Of a stretch of 64,000 nucleotides of DNA, positions 9,688 to 18,244 are shown piece after piece. The stretch covers positions 434,001 through 498,000 of the forward strand of contig CAJIZA010000003.1 of NCBI GenBank assembly GCA_905181815.1, given 5' to 3'. This DNA is from an uncultured Planktomarina sp. GTDB taxonomy: Bacteria; Pseudomonadota; Alphaproteobacteria; Rhodobacterales; Rhodobacteraceae. A program made the translations under genes and the position numbers. Positions within the stretch are counted from its first letter, which is position 1. Every line of letters begins with the position of its first letter. A model generated the notes under the pieces. It saw only the letters and a list, made by a program, of their open reading frames with translations, had not been told where the DNA came from and did not search any database.

Positions 9688-9824
9688 ATGCTAACATTAA
9701 TCAGATTTACTCATGGTGCAAGTGACAAGAGATCCGGGTGATTTCTTGCCATAGCGGCCGGATCAAGGGGTTGATTTATGGAGGTTTTATTAGTAAGCTG
9801 ATAAAGAGGTTTAAGGAGAGCGGA

Positions 9825-10520
9825 ATGCGGATCATTCCCCTAATATTGATGTTGGTGCTGGCCGGATGCACACTCAAGCCAGTTGCGCAATCTACTGTGG
9901 AGGTGGCGGATGAGCCGCGCGTATTGAAGGCCGAAGATGTGCCCGAGCGTTTTGCCATTGCGGTGCGCCTGATGCGGCCGGTGGTGAGTGAGACCTGCAA
10001 GTCCAGCAGCCCAGATTTGAATTGCGACTTTTTAATCGCTATTGATCCAAATCCTGACAGCGCGCCCAATGCTTTTCAATCGCTGAATGAAGAGGGACAG
10101 CCCATCTTGACATTCACCCTGACCCTGCTTGAAGACATGTACAATGTCGATGAGGTGGCTTTTGTCATTGGTCATGAGGGGGCCCATCATATTTTGCGGC
10201 ATTTAGAGCGGCAAGATCAATCGGTGCGCGGCGGGGCCACGCTCTTTGAGGTATTGGCGGCAGCCTTGGGCGGCTCCAATAGATCGGTTGATGCGGCCTC
10301 TGAAATTGGCGCAGCGGTGAGTCGGCGCAATTATTCAAAAACCTTTGAACTTGAGGCGGATCGCCTAGGCGCGCAAATGACGCAGAAAGCGGGTTTTGAT
10401 GCGGTGCGCGGCGCGGCCTATTTCACGCGCATTCCAGATGTGGGCAATCGGTTCTTTGGCACCCACCCGCGCAACTCGGATCGGATTTTCGGGGTGAAGG
10501 CTGCGGTGGCAGAGCTATGA
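9825..10520 (+). CDS. M48 family metalloprotease, lipoprotein
   Basis: Membrane-anchored zinc peptidase of about 231 residues. It begins MRIIPLILMLVLAGC, a signal peptide ending in a lipobox, so it should be lipidated on the Cys and face the periplasm. The zinc motif is HEGAHH (HExxH) at about residue 110, followed by the third ligand in FELEADRLGAQM (about 170). The ending THPRNSDRI is typical of M48 proteins. The start is chosen at 9825 with AAGGAGA upstream, not the longer frame from 9738. Likely role: envelope protein quality control, like BepA/LoiP. It overlaps an ATG for the next frame by ATGA. Confidence 0.92.
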   Translation: MRIIPLILMLVLAGCTLKPVAQSTVEVADEPRVLKAEDVPERFAIAVRLMRPVVSETCKSSSPDLNCDFLIAIDPNPDSAPNAFQSLNEEGQPILTFTLTLLEDMYNVDEVAFVIGHEGAHHILRHLERQDQSVRGGATLFEVLAAALGGSNRSVDAASEIGAAVSRRNYSKTFELEADRLGAQMTQKAGFDAVRGAAYFTRIPDVGNRFFGTHPRNSDRIFGVKAAVAEL

Positions 10521-10560
10521 ACGAACGCGCGGCCCTGACCCTTGCCCCAAGGGCGCGGCT

Positions 10561-10914
10561 GTGAGGAAATTGGGGGTGATCCTCAGCGACCGCGGTTCGA
10601 AATATGCGGTCTCAGGCTGCCAGGTTGCAGATCGGGCGGAGGTTGATGTGGCGCTTCAAAATCTGAAGCGGGACAAGAAATATGCCAAGGCAACCCATAA
10701 CAGCTGGGGCGTTTTGCTCGATGGAGTGCCTCTGAAATCAGATGATGGAGAAAGTGGCGCCGGAATGGTCATTCTGCGCATGTTGGAGCGGGCCGAACGG
10801 ACGGGTGAGCTGATTATTGTCACCCGCTGGTACGGTGGCAAACATCTCGGCGGCGACCGCTTCCGCCATGTGCAAGAGGCAACGCGGCTATACCTGGATC
10901 ACCCCGCGCCCTAG
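10561..10914 (+). CDS. YigZ/IMPACT (UPF0029) family protein
   Basis: Short member of the YigZ/IMPACT N-terminal family: DRGSKYAVSG near the start, KATHNSWGVLL, DDGESGAGMVIL, then TRWYGGKHLGGDRFRHV. The family is linked to translation or ribosome-associated functions but its activity is unclear. The start is uncertain. The open frame begins with a GTG at 10561 without a clear ribosome site, while an ATG overlapping the M48 stop (10517, ATGA) opens a different frame that ends after 15 codons just here. So either the GTG is used or the 5' end carries a one-base frameshift. Confidence 0.8.
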   Translation: MRKLGVILSDRGSKYAVSGCQVADRAEVDVALQNLKRDKKYAKATHNSWGVLLDGVPLKSDDGESGAGMVILRMLERAERTGELIIVTRWYGGKHLGGDRFRHVQEATRLYLDHPAP

Positions 10915-11133
10915 GGCTATGCCCAAAACAGCCTCCGCATAACGCAGGTTTCCGCGCAGACCGGTGTGGCCACTGGGCGATATGTCTATGCTCAGATTTT
11001 CTCTTATGTAGGAATTTTTAAACGCTGATTCGGCGTCACCCCCGGTTTGTGCGCCTACCCGAATTGGAGCGGTTCTCGTTTGCGGTGGGATTGCATTCTG
11101 GCGCAGCAGTTCGTTTAGCGTGTTATCGGCCAT
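10888..11133 (-). CDS. hypothetical protein (81 aa), doubtful
   Basis: Open frame on the minus strand starting MADNTLNELLRQN and ending GIALGRGVIQV; no domain or membrane helix is recognised. It overlaps the 3' end of the YigZ-like gene by 27 bases and fills most of the 281-base space before rimO. No convincing ribosome site precedes the ATG. It may be a small lineage-specific gene or another remnant. Confidence 0.3.
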   Translation of the reverse strand: MADNTLNELLRQNAIPPQTRTAPIRVGAQTGGDAESAFKNSYIRENLSIDISPSGHTGLRGNLRYAEAVLGIALGRGVIQV

Positions 11134-11195
11134 TTAAAATGCTATCCGTTCAATATGGCATTCAAGATGGGATCCAAAAAAATTAATTCAAAAGG

Positions 11196-12569
11196 TTACG
11201 GTACAATCTGGCCCCAGAGGTCATAGGCGCCCGCCTCGTCGACTTCGACTGTCACGATGTCGCCGGGGGTTAGGGCTTCTGTGCCTTTGTCGATAAATAG
11301 ATTACCGTCGATCTCGGGGGCGTCGGCCTTTGTGCGGCAGGTAGCGATACCCTCATCGTCCAGCTCATCGACGATAACCTCCATATGTTGGCCCAGTTTG
11401 GCTGTCAGTTTGGCCTCAGAAATGGCCTGCGCCTTTTCCATAAATCGGTCCCAGCGCTCTTGCTTGACCCCTTCGGATACATGATCGGGCAGATCATTGG
11501 AGCGGGCACCGGCGACGTTTTCATATTGAAAACACCCAACCCGGTCGAGCTGCGCCTCATCCATCCAATCGAGCAGGGTTTGGAACTCTGCTTCAGTCTC
11601 GCCGGGGTAGCCGACAATGAAGGTAGAACGCAAAGTGATCTCTGAACAATCCTTGCGCCAAGCGGCAATCTCATCAAGCGTTTTGGACGCTGCGGCGGGA
11701 CGGGCCATGCGTTTGAGCACATCGGGATGAGCGTGTTGAAAGGGAATATCGAGGTAGGGCAGGATCAAACCCTCGGCCATCAGGGGGATCAAACGGCGCA
11801 CATGCGGGTAGGGGTAGACATAATGCAGCCGCACCCAAGCGCCCAATTGCCCCAGTTCTCGGGCCAGATCTGTGATATGTGGGCGCAGATCGCCCTCGGC
11901 TGTAGTCTTAATATCAATACCATAGGCGCTGGTGTCCTGTGAGATCACCAAAAGCTCGCGCACCCCAGCCTCAATCAATTTCTCCGCCTCCCGCAGAATA
12001 GCATGCGGTGGTCGGCTGACCAATTTTCCGCGCATATCGGGAATGATGCAAAATTTGCACTTATGATTGCAGCCTTCGGAGATTTTCAAATAGCTGTAGT
12101 GCCGCGGTGTGAGGGACACGCTGGAGGCGGGCAGAAGATCGAGGAAAGGATCTGGCGTGGGCGGCACGGCGGAATGGACGGCATCCAAAACCTGCTCATA
12201 TTGATGCGGGCCGGTGACGGCTAAAACCTTGGGATGCGCGCCGGTGATATACTCCGGATTGGCTCCCAAACAGCCGGTGACAATCACCTTGCCGTTTTGA
12301 AGCAGCGCCTCACCAATCGCCTCAAGACTTTCCGCCTTGGCGCTGTCGAGAAAGCCGCAAGTGTTTACAATCACCGCCTCTGCACCGGCATAATCGGGGC
12401 TGATAGCATAGCCCTCTGCGCGCAGGCGGGTCAAAATACGCTCGCTGTCGACCAAGGCCTTGGGACAGCCCAGCGACACCATGCCGATGGTCGGCTGGCC
12501 TGGGCGCGGGGTTTTAATTCGCGCTTTGGGCGCGAGGTCAGGGCGGAGGTGGGGAGGATTCTGTGCCAT
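11196..12569 (-). CDS. rimO: ribosomal protein S12 methylthiotransferase RimO
   Basis: Radical-SAM enzyme that methylthiolates the conserved aspartate of ribosomal protein S12. The protein of 457 residues has the N-terminal MTTase domain ([32 protein letters not shown] giving three Fe-S cysteines), the radical-SAM CxxxCxxC in GCNHKCKFC at about residue 175, and a C-terminal TRAM domain ending YDLWGQIVP. The start is set at [12 protein letters not shown] (12569); the open frame extends 29 codons further but without family similarity. It is a single gene here. Confidence 0.96.
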   Translation of the reverse strand: MAQNPPHLRPDLAPKARIKTPRPGQPTIGMVSLGCPKALVDSERILTRLRAEGYAISPDYAGAEAVIVNTCGFLDSAKAESLEAIGEALLQNGKVIVTGCLGANPEYITGAHPKVLAVTGPHQYEQVLDAVHSAVPPTPDPFLDLLPASSVSLTPRHYSYLKISEGCNHKCKFCIIPDMRGKLVSRPPHAILREAEKLIEAGVRELLVISQDTSAYGIDIKTTAEGDLRPHITDLARELGQLGAWVRLHYVYPYPHVRRLIPLMAEGLILPYLDIPFQHAHPDVLKRMARPAAASKTLDEIAAWRKDCSEITLRSTFIVGYPGETEAEFQTLLDWMDEAQLDRVGCFQYENVAGARSNDLPDHVSEGVKQERWDRFMEKAQAISEAKLTAKLGQHMEVIVDELDDEGIATCRTKADAPEIDGNLFIDKGTEALTPGDIVTVEVDEAGAYDLWGQIVP

Positions 12570-12621
12570 AGCGCCGCTATAGCAGAGATTGCGGGGATGT
12601 GTAGATGGCAGATTGCCGAGC

Positions 12622-13273
12622 CTAAATCCGGCCAATGGCCGGTACGAAGGTCTCAAAAACCCAAAGCATGGTGTTTAATGTCGCGTTGTGGTCATGGGTG
12701 ATCGCAAACGCGAAGATCCAGATTGCAATCCAAAGTGCGGCGGTGATCATGGCGCAAATACAAATGCCAGAAAAGAGGGCTGCCTGCTCGCTGTGTGCAC
12801 CACACTCCAAAAGACCGGCAAAAAAATTGCGGCACCATGTGGGGTATAGCAGCGCCATGGCAAGCGCCACCGGAATTTTGACACTCCTGCAAAAGGTAAA
12901 AATTAACAAAAATCCCAGCCAAACCAAGGAAAATATCCGCGCCTGTGGTGGGATCGACGCAATCACCTCTTGGCCGCCAAAATCAATCGCATTGCTCTAA
13001 ATCCATTAGACCGTAATGGCCAAAATAGGATAAGCAGGGGCGAGAACCATGGTGATATTGAGCAGGCCAAAGCTCCAAGCCTTTTGCGCCAGGCCTTTTG
13101 CGCTTCATGGGGGAGAGCCGGATGTCGAACCAATCCAACCATCTGCGCATCATCGAACGGTAACGTTCAGCCGGGCTATTGTCCCACAGCAATTTACGCT
13201 TGTGTGCGCGATCAGTTGGGTTGTGCGCGGCATTGCGAAATGGAGGTGCGCGCATCCGGACAATAAAGCACAA
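12622..13273 (-). pseudogene. multi-pass membrane protein, decayed
   Basis: The 114-codon frame 12966-12622 encodes three or so hydrophobic segments but lacks a sensible start. The same frame continues upstream through TAG (12999-12997) and TAA (13008-13006) into clear hydrophobic coding sequence (AWSFGLLNITMVLAPAYP). Further upstream another frame carries a basic soluble segment with YRSMMRRWLDWFDIRLSP. The pieces read as one gene of roughly 200 residues with two nonsense codons and at least one frameshift near 13085-13107, where a GGCGCAAAAGGC-like sequence occurs twice. The family is not recognised. An opposite-strand frame over the same DNA is taken as a shadow. Confidence 0.5.
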
Positions 13274-13407
13274 AATGGGGCCAGCTGAGTGCCCAATGTT
13301 GGCGCGGGCTCCAATCTAACGACTTTAGAACAATTTCTACGGCAACCCCACGTTCAAAATTTTCTTTCTGGGGTATCAATGGGCTGGGGGATTTTAAGAC
13401 GGTTGAT

Positions 13408-13977
13408 TTACCTGCGGCGGTCGCGGCGGCTGGACATGGGTTGGAAGGCCACACCGACATGCGCTTCGCAATAGGGTTTTCCGGCTTTCACCGCCAGACC
13501 GCAGAACCAAAAATCATTTGTAGCCGGATCACCGACTGGCCATTTGCAGGTTTTTTCGGTCAATTCCATCAAGGTGATCTTCTTGGCGGTCTTTTCTACT
13601 TCACTGACCTTCGCCAGGGCTTCTGGGCTGATCTCATTGGCCGAAGGCTGCGGCGGCAGAGGCTGGCCGGCAGGAATGATCTTGCGCACCGCAGGCGGGG
13701 TGACCCGGACGGTTTCTGGCGCAAGAGTGGCCGGTTTTGCCGGTGCGGCTGGTGTTGCGGGCGCGGTAGGCTTTGCCTTGCCCTGTGTCTTTGCCTTTTC
13801 CTTGGCAGCCGGCTTGGCCGTGGTCGAGGTCACACGGTTGGACAGGCCCAAACGGTGCACTTTGCCGATCACCGCATTGCGGGTCACACCGCCCAATTCC
13901 TTGGCGATAACACTGGCCGATTGGCCCTCGCCCCACATTTTTTTCAGAACTTCAACGCGTTCATCAGTCCAGGACAT
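13408..13977 (-). CDS. gcrA: cell cycle regulator GcrA
   Basis: GcrA acts with sigma-70 at CcrM-methylated promoters to control cell-cycle genes in alphaproteobacteria. The protein of about 189 residues starts MSWTDERVEVLKKMWGEG, has the HTH region with GVTRNAVIGKVHRLGLS (about 30-46), a long Ala/Pro/Lys-rich linker, and a conserved C-terminal sigma-contact region with CKWPVGDP and CGL..GKPYCEAH. The start is at 13977 behind a purine-rich AAGGGGGGCG; the open frame runs 17 codons further upstream without similarity. Its presence supports the alphaproteobacterial assignment. Confidence 0.97.
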   Translation of the reverse strand: MSWTDERVEVLKKMWGEGQSASVIAKELGGVTRNAVIGKVHRLGLSNRVTSTTAKPAAKEKAKTQGKAKPTAPATPAAPAKPATLAPETVRVTPPAVRKIIPAGQPLPPQPSANEISPEALAKVSEVEKTAKKITLMELTEKTCKWPVGDPATNDFWFCGLAVKAGKPYCEAHVGVAFQPMSSRRDRRR

Positions 13978-14081
13978 CACGCCCCCCCTTGAATTTCGTA
14001 GCAATACCGGGCGATACCCATGCAGCAACCTACTTTAGGCTTAACTGAGGCTAAGGACAACCACCCAAGTGGAGATAAGCT

Positions 14082-14885
14082 GTGGCAAATGTTTCTCAAT
14101 TCGGCGTCAGACGCTTCGGACGGGTCAATTGGCTGGGCCTTTGGACGCTCATTCGCCGCGAAAATATGCGCTATTTGGCGATCTGGCAGCAGACAGTTTT
14201 TGCGCCATTGATTACGGCAGGATTGTTTTTATTGGTTTTTTCTATTGCCATCGGACCGGGCCGCTCGGATGTGATGGGGTTTGATTATGTCAGCTTTCTA
14301 GCGCCGGGTTTGTTGATGATGACGGTCATACAAAATTCTTTTGCCAACACCTCATCGTCCATGCTTTCGGCGAAAGTCATGGGGTCCATTGTCGATACGC
14401 TGATGCCGCCGCTGTCTCCTTTGGAAATGACCGTGGGATTTTTAGCGGGCGGAATTGGTCGCGGTTTGGTAATTGGCGCGGTACTCTGTCTGTCGATGGG
14501 GCTGAGCCTCGGCATTTGGGTTACTCATCCGCTTTGGACATTGGCCTTTGTGATTTTGGGTGGGATGTTCATGGGCGCGCTGGGGCTTTTAGGTAGCATC
14601 TATGCCTATAAGTTTGACCAGATGGCCGCGATTTCAAATTTTGTGATCACACCCTTGGCGTTTTTGTCTGGGACCTTCTATTCAATCCAAGCTTTGCCAA
14701 AACTGATGCAGCCACTGATACATGTGAACCCAATGTTTTATATAATTGACGGCGGCCGTTACAGCGTTTTGGGGGTTTCAGATGGCAGCCCGTGGATGGC
14801 TTTGGCAGTGATTTGTGGGGCTAATATCTGTGCGGTTGGTTTGGCGTGGTTTTGGTTGGCACGGGGCTATCGATTAAAATCTTAA
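14082..14885 (+). CDS. ABC-2 type transporter permease
   Basis: Integral membrane subunit of an ABC exporter of the ABC-2 type (polysaccharide/drug class), 267 residues with six hydrophobic segments. Family hallmarks are the amphipathic N-terminus (LIRRENMRYLAIW), FLAPGLLMMTVIQNSF, a mid segment with the ABC-2 signature, and FLSGTFYSIQALP near the C-terminus. The start is GTG with GGAG about eight bases upstream. No ATPase gene is adjacent, so its partner must be encoded elsewhere. It is divergent from gcrA. Confidence 0.92.
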   Translation: MANVSQFGVRRFGRVNWLGLWTLIRRENMRYLAIWQQTVFAPLITAGLFLLVFSIAIGPGRSDVMGFDYVSFLAPGLLMMTVIQNSFANTSSSMLSAKVMGSIVDTLMPPLSPLEMTVGFLAGGIGRGLVIGAVLCLSMGLSLGIWVTHPLWTLAFVILGGMFMGALGLLGSIYAYKFDQMAAISNFVITPLAFLSGTFYSIQALPKLMQPLIHVNPMFYIIDGGRYSVLGVSDGSPWMALAVICGANICAVGLAWFWLARGYRLKS

Positions 14886-15094
14886 GGGGATTTGCCGCAG
14901 TGGATATTTAGACTTTCCATGGCTGGGGGGCTTTGGTAAGGTAAGGGCATGAAAACGATGATTGAAATCACCTTGCGATGCCGACGTAGCTGATATGACC
15001 GCTGCGCCGCGGCCTGCCCCTCGGATTTCTGCGCTCCAACGCGTATTTCTCGAAAATAGTTTTCTCCCGTCCTCCTCGTTAGAAAGGCTTTCCG

Positions 15095-16273
15095 ATGATC
15101 CCTTCGATTTTGCCCACCTATAATCGCGCCCCGTTTTCGTTTGTCTCTGGCACAGGCAGCTGGTTGACCAGCGATGACAATCGGCGATTTTTGGATCTGG
15201 GAACTGGGATTGCGGTCAATAGCCTGGGCCATGCGCATCCAAAACTGGTGGCGGCGCTGACTGCGCAAGCGGGTCAATTGTGGCATACCTCCAATTTGTA
15301 CCATATTCCGGCGCAACAAAAACTCGCCGATCAGCTGGTGGATCTTACCTTCGCTGATACGGTGTTTTTTACCAATTCTGGGACGGAGTCCTGTGAGTTG
15401 GCCGTGAAAATGGTGCGCAAATATTTCTATGACAAGGACCAGCCTGAGCGCGTTGAAATTATTACCTTTGAGGGTGCGTTTCATGGGCGTTCCTCCGCAG
15501 GGATTGCAGCTGCCGGCGCGGAAAAGCTGACGAAAGGGTTTGGGCCCTTGCTGCCCGGTTTCGTACAATTGCCATTTGCAGATCACGACGCGCTGCATGC
15601 GGCTGTAAGTGAAAAGACCGCCGCCGTATTGATTGAACCGATCCAAGGTGAGGGCGGCATCCGCCCTGTGCCGGATCATTGTTTGAAAGGTTTGCGTGAT
15701 TTTTGTGACAGCCACGGGATCCTGCTGATTTTTGATGAGGTGCAATGCGGTGTGGGACGGACTGGGAAGTTGTTTGCCCATGAGTGGGCAGGAATTTATC
15801 CCGATATCATGATGGTGGCCAAGGGTATTGGCGGGGGTTTCCCCATCGGGGCGGTTTTGGCGACCGAAGATGCCGCAAGCGGAATGGGGGCAGGTACACA
15901 TGGCTCGACCTATGGCGGCAATCCCTTGGGCTGTGCGGTGGCAAGTGCAGTCTTGGACGAGGTGGCTGCTCCTGAATTTTTGGCAGAGGTGAGCCGCAAA
16001 GCCGGGGCGATGCGCCAAGGGCTTGAAGCGTTGGTTGCGCAATACTCTGATGTGTTTGAAAGTGTGACTGGCGCGGGGTTGATGCTGGGTCTGAAATGCA
16101 AGGCCAGCAATGTGGATGTGGTCACAGCTGGATATGACTCTGAGGTTTTGACCGTGCCTGCGGCCGACAACGTCGTGCGCGTGCTGCCGGCGTTAAATAT
16201 CTCGAACCTGGAGATTGCTCAGGCGCTGGAGCGGTTGGAGACGGCGGCGCAAACGGTTCAATCTGCGCAATGA
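15095..16273 (+). CDS. argD: acetylornithine/succinyldiaminopimelate aminotransferase
   Basis: PLP enzyme that makes N-acetylornithine in arginine synthesis and may also serve lysine synthesis. The 392 residues have the class III layout: GTGIAVNSLGHAHP near the start, NSGTES (PLP phosphate), FHGRSSAG, the LIFDEVQCGVGRTG cofactor-binding Asp, and the PLP lysine in VAKGIGGGFPIGA at about residue 245. AAAGG precedes the ATG. It is followed 71 bases later by argF on the same strand, the usual alphaproteobacterial argDF pair. Confidence 0.97.
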   Translation: MIPSILPTYNRAPFSFVSGTGSWLTSDDNRRFLDLGTGIAVNSLGHAHPKLVAALTAQAGQLWHTSNLYHIPAQQKLADQLVDLTFADTVFFTNSGTESCELAVKMVRKYFYDKDQPERVEIITFEGAFHGRSSAGIAAAGAEKLTKGFGPLLPGFVQLPFADHDALHAAVSEKTAAVLIEPIQGEGGIRPVPDHCLKGLRDFCDSHGILLIFDEVQCGVGRTGKLFAHEWAGIYPDIMMVAKGIGGGFPIGAVLATEDAASGMGAGTHGSTYGGNPLGCAVASAVLDEVAAPEFLAEVSRKAGAMRQGLEALVAQYSDVFESVTGAGLMLGLKCKASNVDVVTAGYDSEVLTVPAADNVVRVLPALNISNLEIAQALERLETAAQTVQSAQ

Positions 16274-16344
16274 ACAGCGCGGCTTTTCACATTTCAGCGG
16301 TTGATGCAGCGTTGCATACCGCCTGCCTATAGGACAGTTTAAAG

Positions 16345-17268
16345 ATGCAGAATTTCCTCGATATTGATCAGGTTGATCCACAAAATTTGCGTGGCATTTT
16401 AGATGAGGCCGCGCGGATCAAGACGGCACGTGCCGGCCTGTCCAAAGGCATGTTGGATGCCGAACGCCCACTTGAGGGCAAGATGGTGGCTTTGATTTTT
16501 GAAAAGCCATCTACACGCACCCGGGTGAGCTTTGATCTTGGCGTGCGGCAGATGGGTGGTCAGACCATGGTTTTGTCTGGCAGCGAGATGCAGCTGGGCC
16601 ATGGGGAAACCATCGCGGATACGGCGCGGGTCTTGAGCCGCTATGTGGACATGATCATGATCCGCACTTTTGAGGAGGCAACACTGTTGGAAATGGCCGA
16701 TTATGCCAGCGTGCCGGTGATCAACGGACTGACCAACCGCACCCATCCGTGCCAAATCATGGCCGATATTTTGACGTTTGAAGAGCATCGCGGCCCTATT
16801 CGGGGGAAGCGCGTGGTCTGGACCGGTGATGGCAACAACGTCTGCGCGAGCTTCATTCATGCGGCGGGACAATTTGGATTTGATTTCGTTTTTGCCGGCC
16901 CAGAGATGCTGGATCCTGAGGCGGAATTTGTTGAGAAGGCGCTGGCAAAAGGAGTGAAGATTGAGATCCAACGGGACGTGCAAGAAGCGGTGCGCGGTGC
17001 GGATCTGTTGGTGACGGACACTTGGATCTCTATGCATGACAGCCAAACTGCGCGGGAGCGGCGCCACAATCAATTGCGCCCCTATCAGGTCGATGATGCT
17101 TTGATGGCGCAGGCCAAGCTGGATGCGCTTTTCATGCATTGCCTACCCGCACACCGCAACGAAGAGGTGACAAGCTCTGTCATGGATGGGCCGAATTCAG
17201 TGGTATTTGATGAGGCGGAAAACCGGTTGCATGCGCAAAAGGCGATTATGCGCTGGTGCCTAGACTAA
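16345..17268 (+). CDS. argF: ornithine carbamoyltransferase
   Basis: Transfers the carbamoyl group from carbamoyl phosphate to ornithine to give citrulline. The protein is 307 residues, normal for an anabolic OTCase. The carbamoyl-phosphate loop STRTRVSF is at about residue 55, the HPCQ motif in [11 protein letters not shown] at about 135, and [11 protein letters not shown] with the catalytic Cys at about 265. It is the second gene of argDF and uses the product of the carB enzyme at the start of the window. Confidence 0.98.
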   Translation: MQNFLDIDQVDPQNLRGILDEAARIKTARAGLSKGMLDAERPLEGKMVALIFEKPSTRTRVSFDLGVRQMGGQTMVLSGSEMQLGHGETIADTARVLSRYVDMIMIRTFEEATLLEMADYASVPVINGLTNRTHPCQIMADILTFEEHRGPIRGKRVVWTGDGNNVCASFIHAAGQFGFDFVFAGPEMLDPEAEFVEKALAKGVKIEIQRDVQEAVRGADLLVTDTWISMHDSQTARERRHNQLRPYQVDDALMAQAKLDALFMHCLPAHRNEEVTSSVMDGPNSVVFDEAENRLHAQKAIMRWCLD

Positions 17269-17700
17269 AATATGGTGCTTGGTGCATGATTTTAGGTAAA
17301 ATCTCTGCTTGGCGCTGGTTGTTTGCGGGTCAAGGGAAGGGACGTTTCTCATAAAGTGATCTATCATGTCCTTAAATATTGGATGTTTAGTTTGAAAATT
17401 TGATTGGACGCGGCGATGGTGCACGCCGACGCCTCTGGATTGGTTGGAGCTACAGGGGTTTTCGCCGCAATCGGACCAGGTTGATGAGGCGCACCCCGAT
17501 TACTTTCCAGACGCTCACGACATGGTTGTGTTCTTGCAGAAGATCCAAGAGGTTTGGCTTGGTCTCGGCGTGAGTTGTCTTTTCAATAGATTGTGCCAAT
17601 CCCAAGATTTTGAGGGCTCAGGTGAGGGTGTTGCCATGGTCGCGGATGATGCCCATGGCTATTACGGCCTCCAGGAGTTTGCACGCGGCGCGCCCGGGTC
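17269..17700 (+). other. gap between argF and the gnd remnant
   Basis: No intact gene. On the minus strand one frame reads sensibly as protein over about 17660-17440 (ALKILGLAQSIEKTTH, later HNHVVSVWKVIGVRLINLV) but contains a TGA and has no start, so it may be another relic of an unknown gene. A plus-strand frame (17444-17704) has no recognisable features. The missing N-terminal part of gnd is not found here. Confidence 0.4.
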
Positions 17701-18240
17701 ATGAGCGCGCAAAAATCCACCCGTGTATGCGCCGCCAGATTGCTAGTGCCTGCGGGTACTGACACCATGATTCCAGTCACAGAGCATGATTTGCAATCTG
17801 CCTTAATCGTTGGGCGCGTTTTGGCCTATGCGCAGGGCTTTGGAATTTTAGCGGCTGGATCCACAGAATTCAATTGGTCGTTAGATTTTGCCCGCATTGC
17901 AGAGATTTGGCATGCTGGCTGTATCATCCGATTAGCCATGTTAGACGACATTGCCACAGCGTTTCGCAGCGCGCACCCGGCCGGGCATTTGGCGCTGTCC
18001 GCCCATTTCATCCCGGTGCTGACCGCCCATATCGCAGGGCTGCGCCGGGTGGTATCTGCTGCTGCGCTAAAAGGGCTACTGATGCCGGCATTGGCAGCGG
18101 CTTTGAGTTGGTTTGACATGATCCGCCAAGAACGCGGAGCCTCAGATTTGATCCAAGCGCAACGCGATTACTTTGGTGCCCATTCCTTTGAACGTGTTGA
18201 TGCAGAAGGGTCGCATCATGGTCCGTGGTACGCAGGCTGA
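17701..18240 (+). pseudogene. 6-phosphogluconate dehydrogenase, C-terminal remnant
   Basis: The 179 codons match the last third of 6-phosphogluconate dehydrogenase, the NADP-linked enzyme making ribulose 5-phosphate. Visible family elements are GRVLAYAQGF, FARIAEIWHAGCIIR, and the C-terminal AQRDYFGAHSFERVD followed by GPWYAG. The NADP-binding Rossmann domain and catalytic residues, about 300 residues in a full enzyme, are absent. Just before the ATG another frame reads EFARG, resembling the FAR element that normally precedes this region, so a frameshift also lies at the junction. No ribosome site is seen. It is almost certainly a truncated pseudogene. Confidence 0.85.
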
Positions 18241-18244
18241 CAGC

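Noticed and set aside
12635-13000. 121-codon plus-strand frame
   Set aside because: Mirror of the hydrophobic minus-strand coding sequence, which continues beyond it and carries a better membrane pattern.
14882-16042. 386-codon minus-strand open frame over argD
   Set aside because: Antisense to a gene with clear family motifs, rich in His/Arg/Gln as expected for a shadow frame, and without any recognisable domain.
16399-17139. 246-codon minus-strand open frame over argF
   Set aside because: Shadow of the well-supported argF; composition is typical of an antisense frame.
17444-17704. 86-codon plus-strand frame ahead of the gnd remnant as the missing gnd N-terminus
   Set aside because: It lacks the GxGxxG NADP motif and any 6PGDH catalytic motif; only the last few residues (EFARG) fit the gnd sequence.
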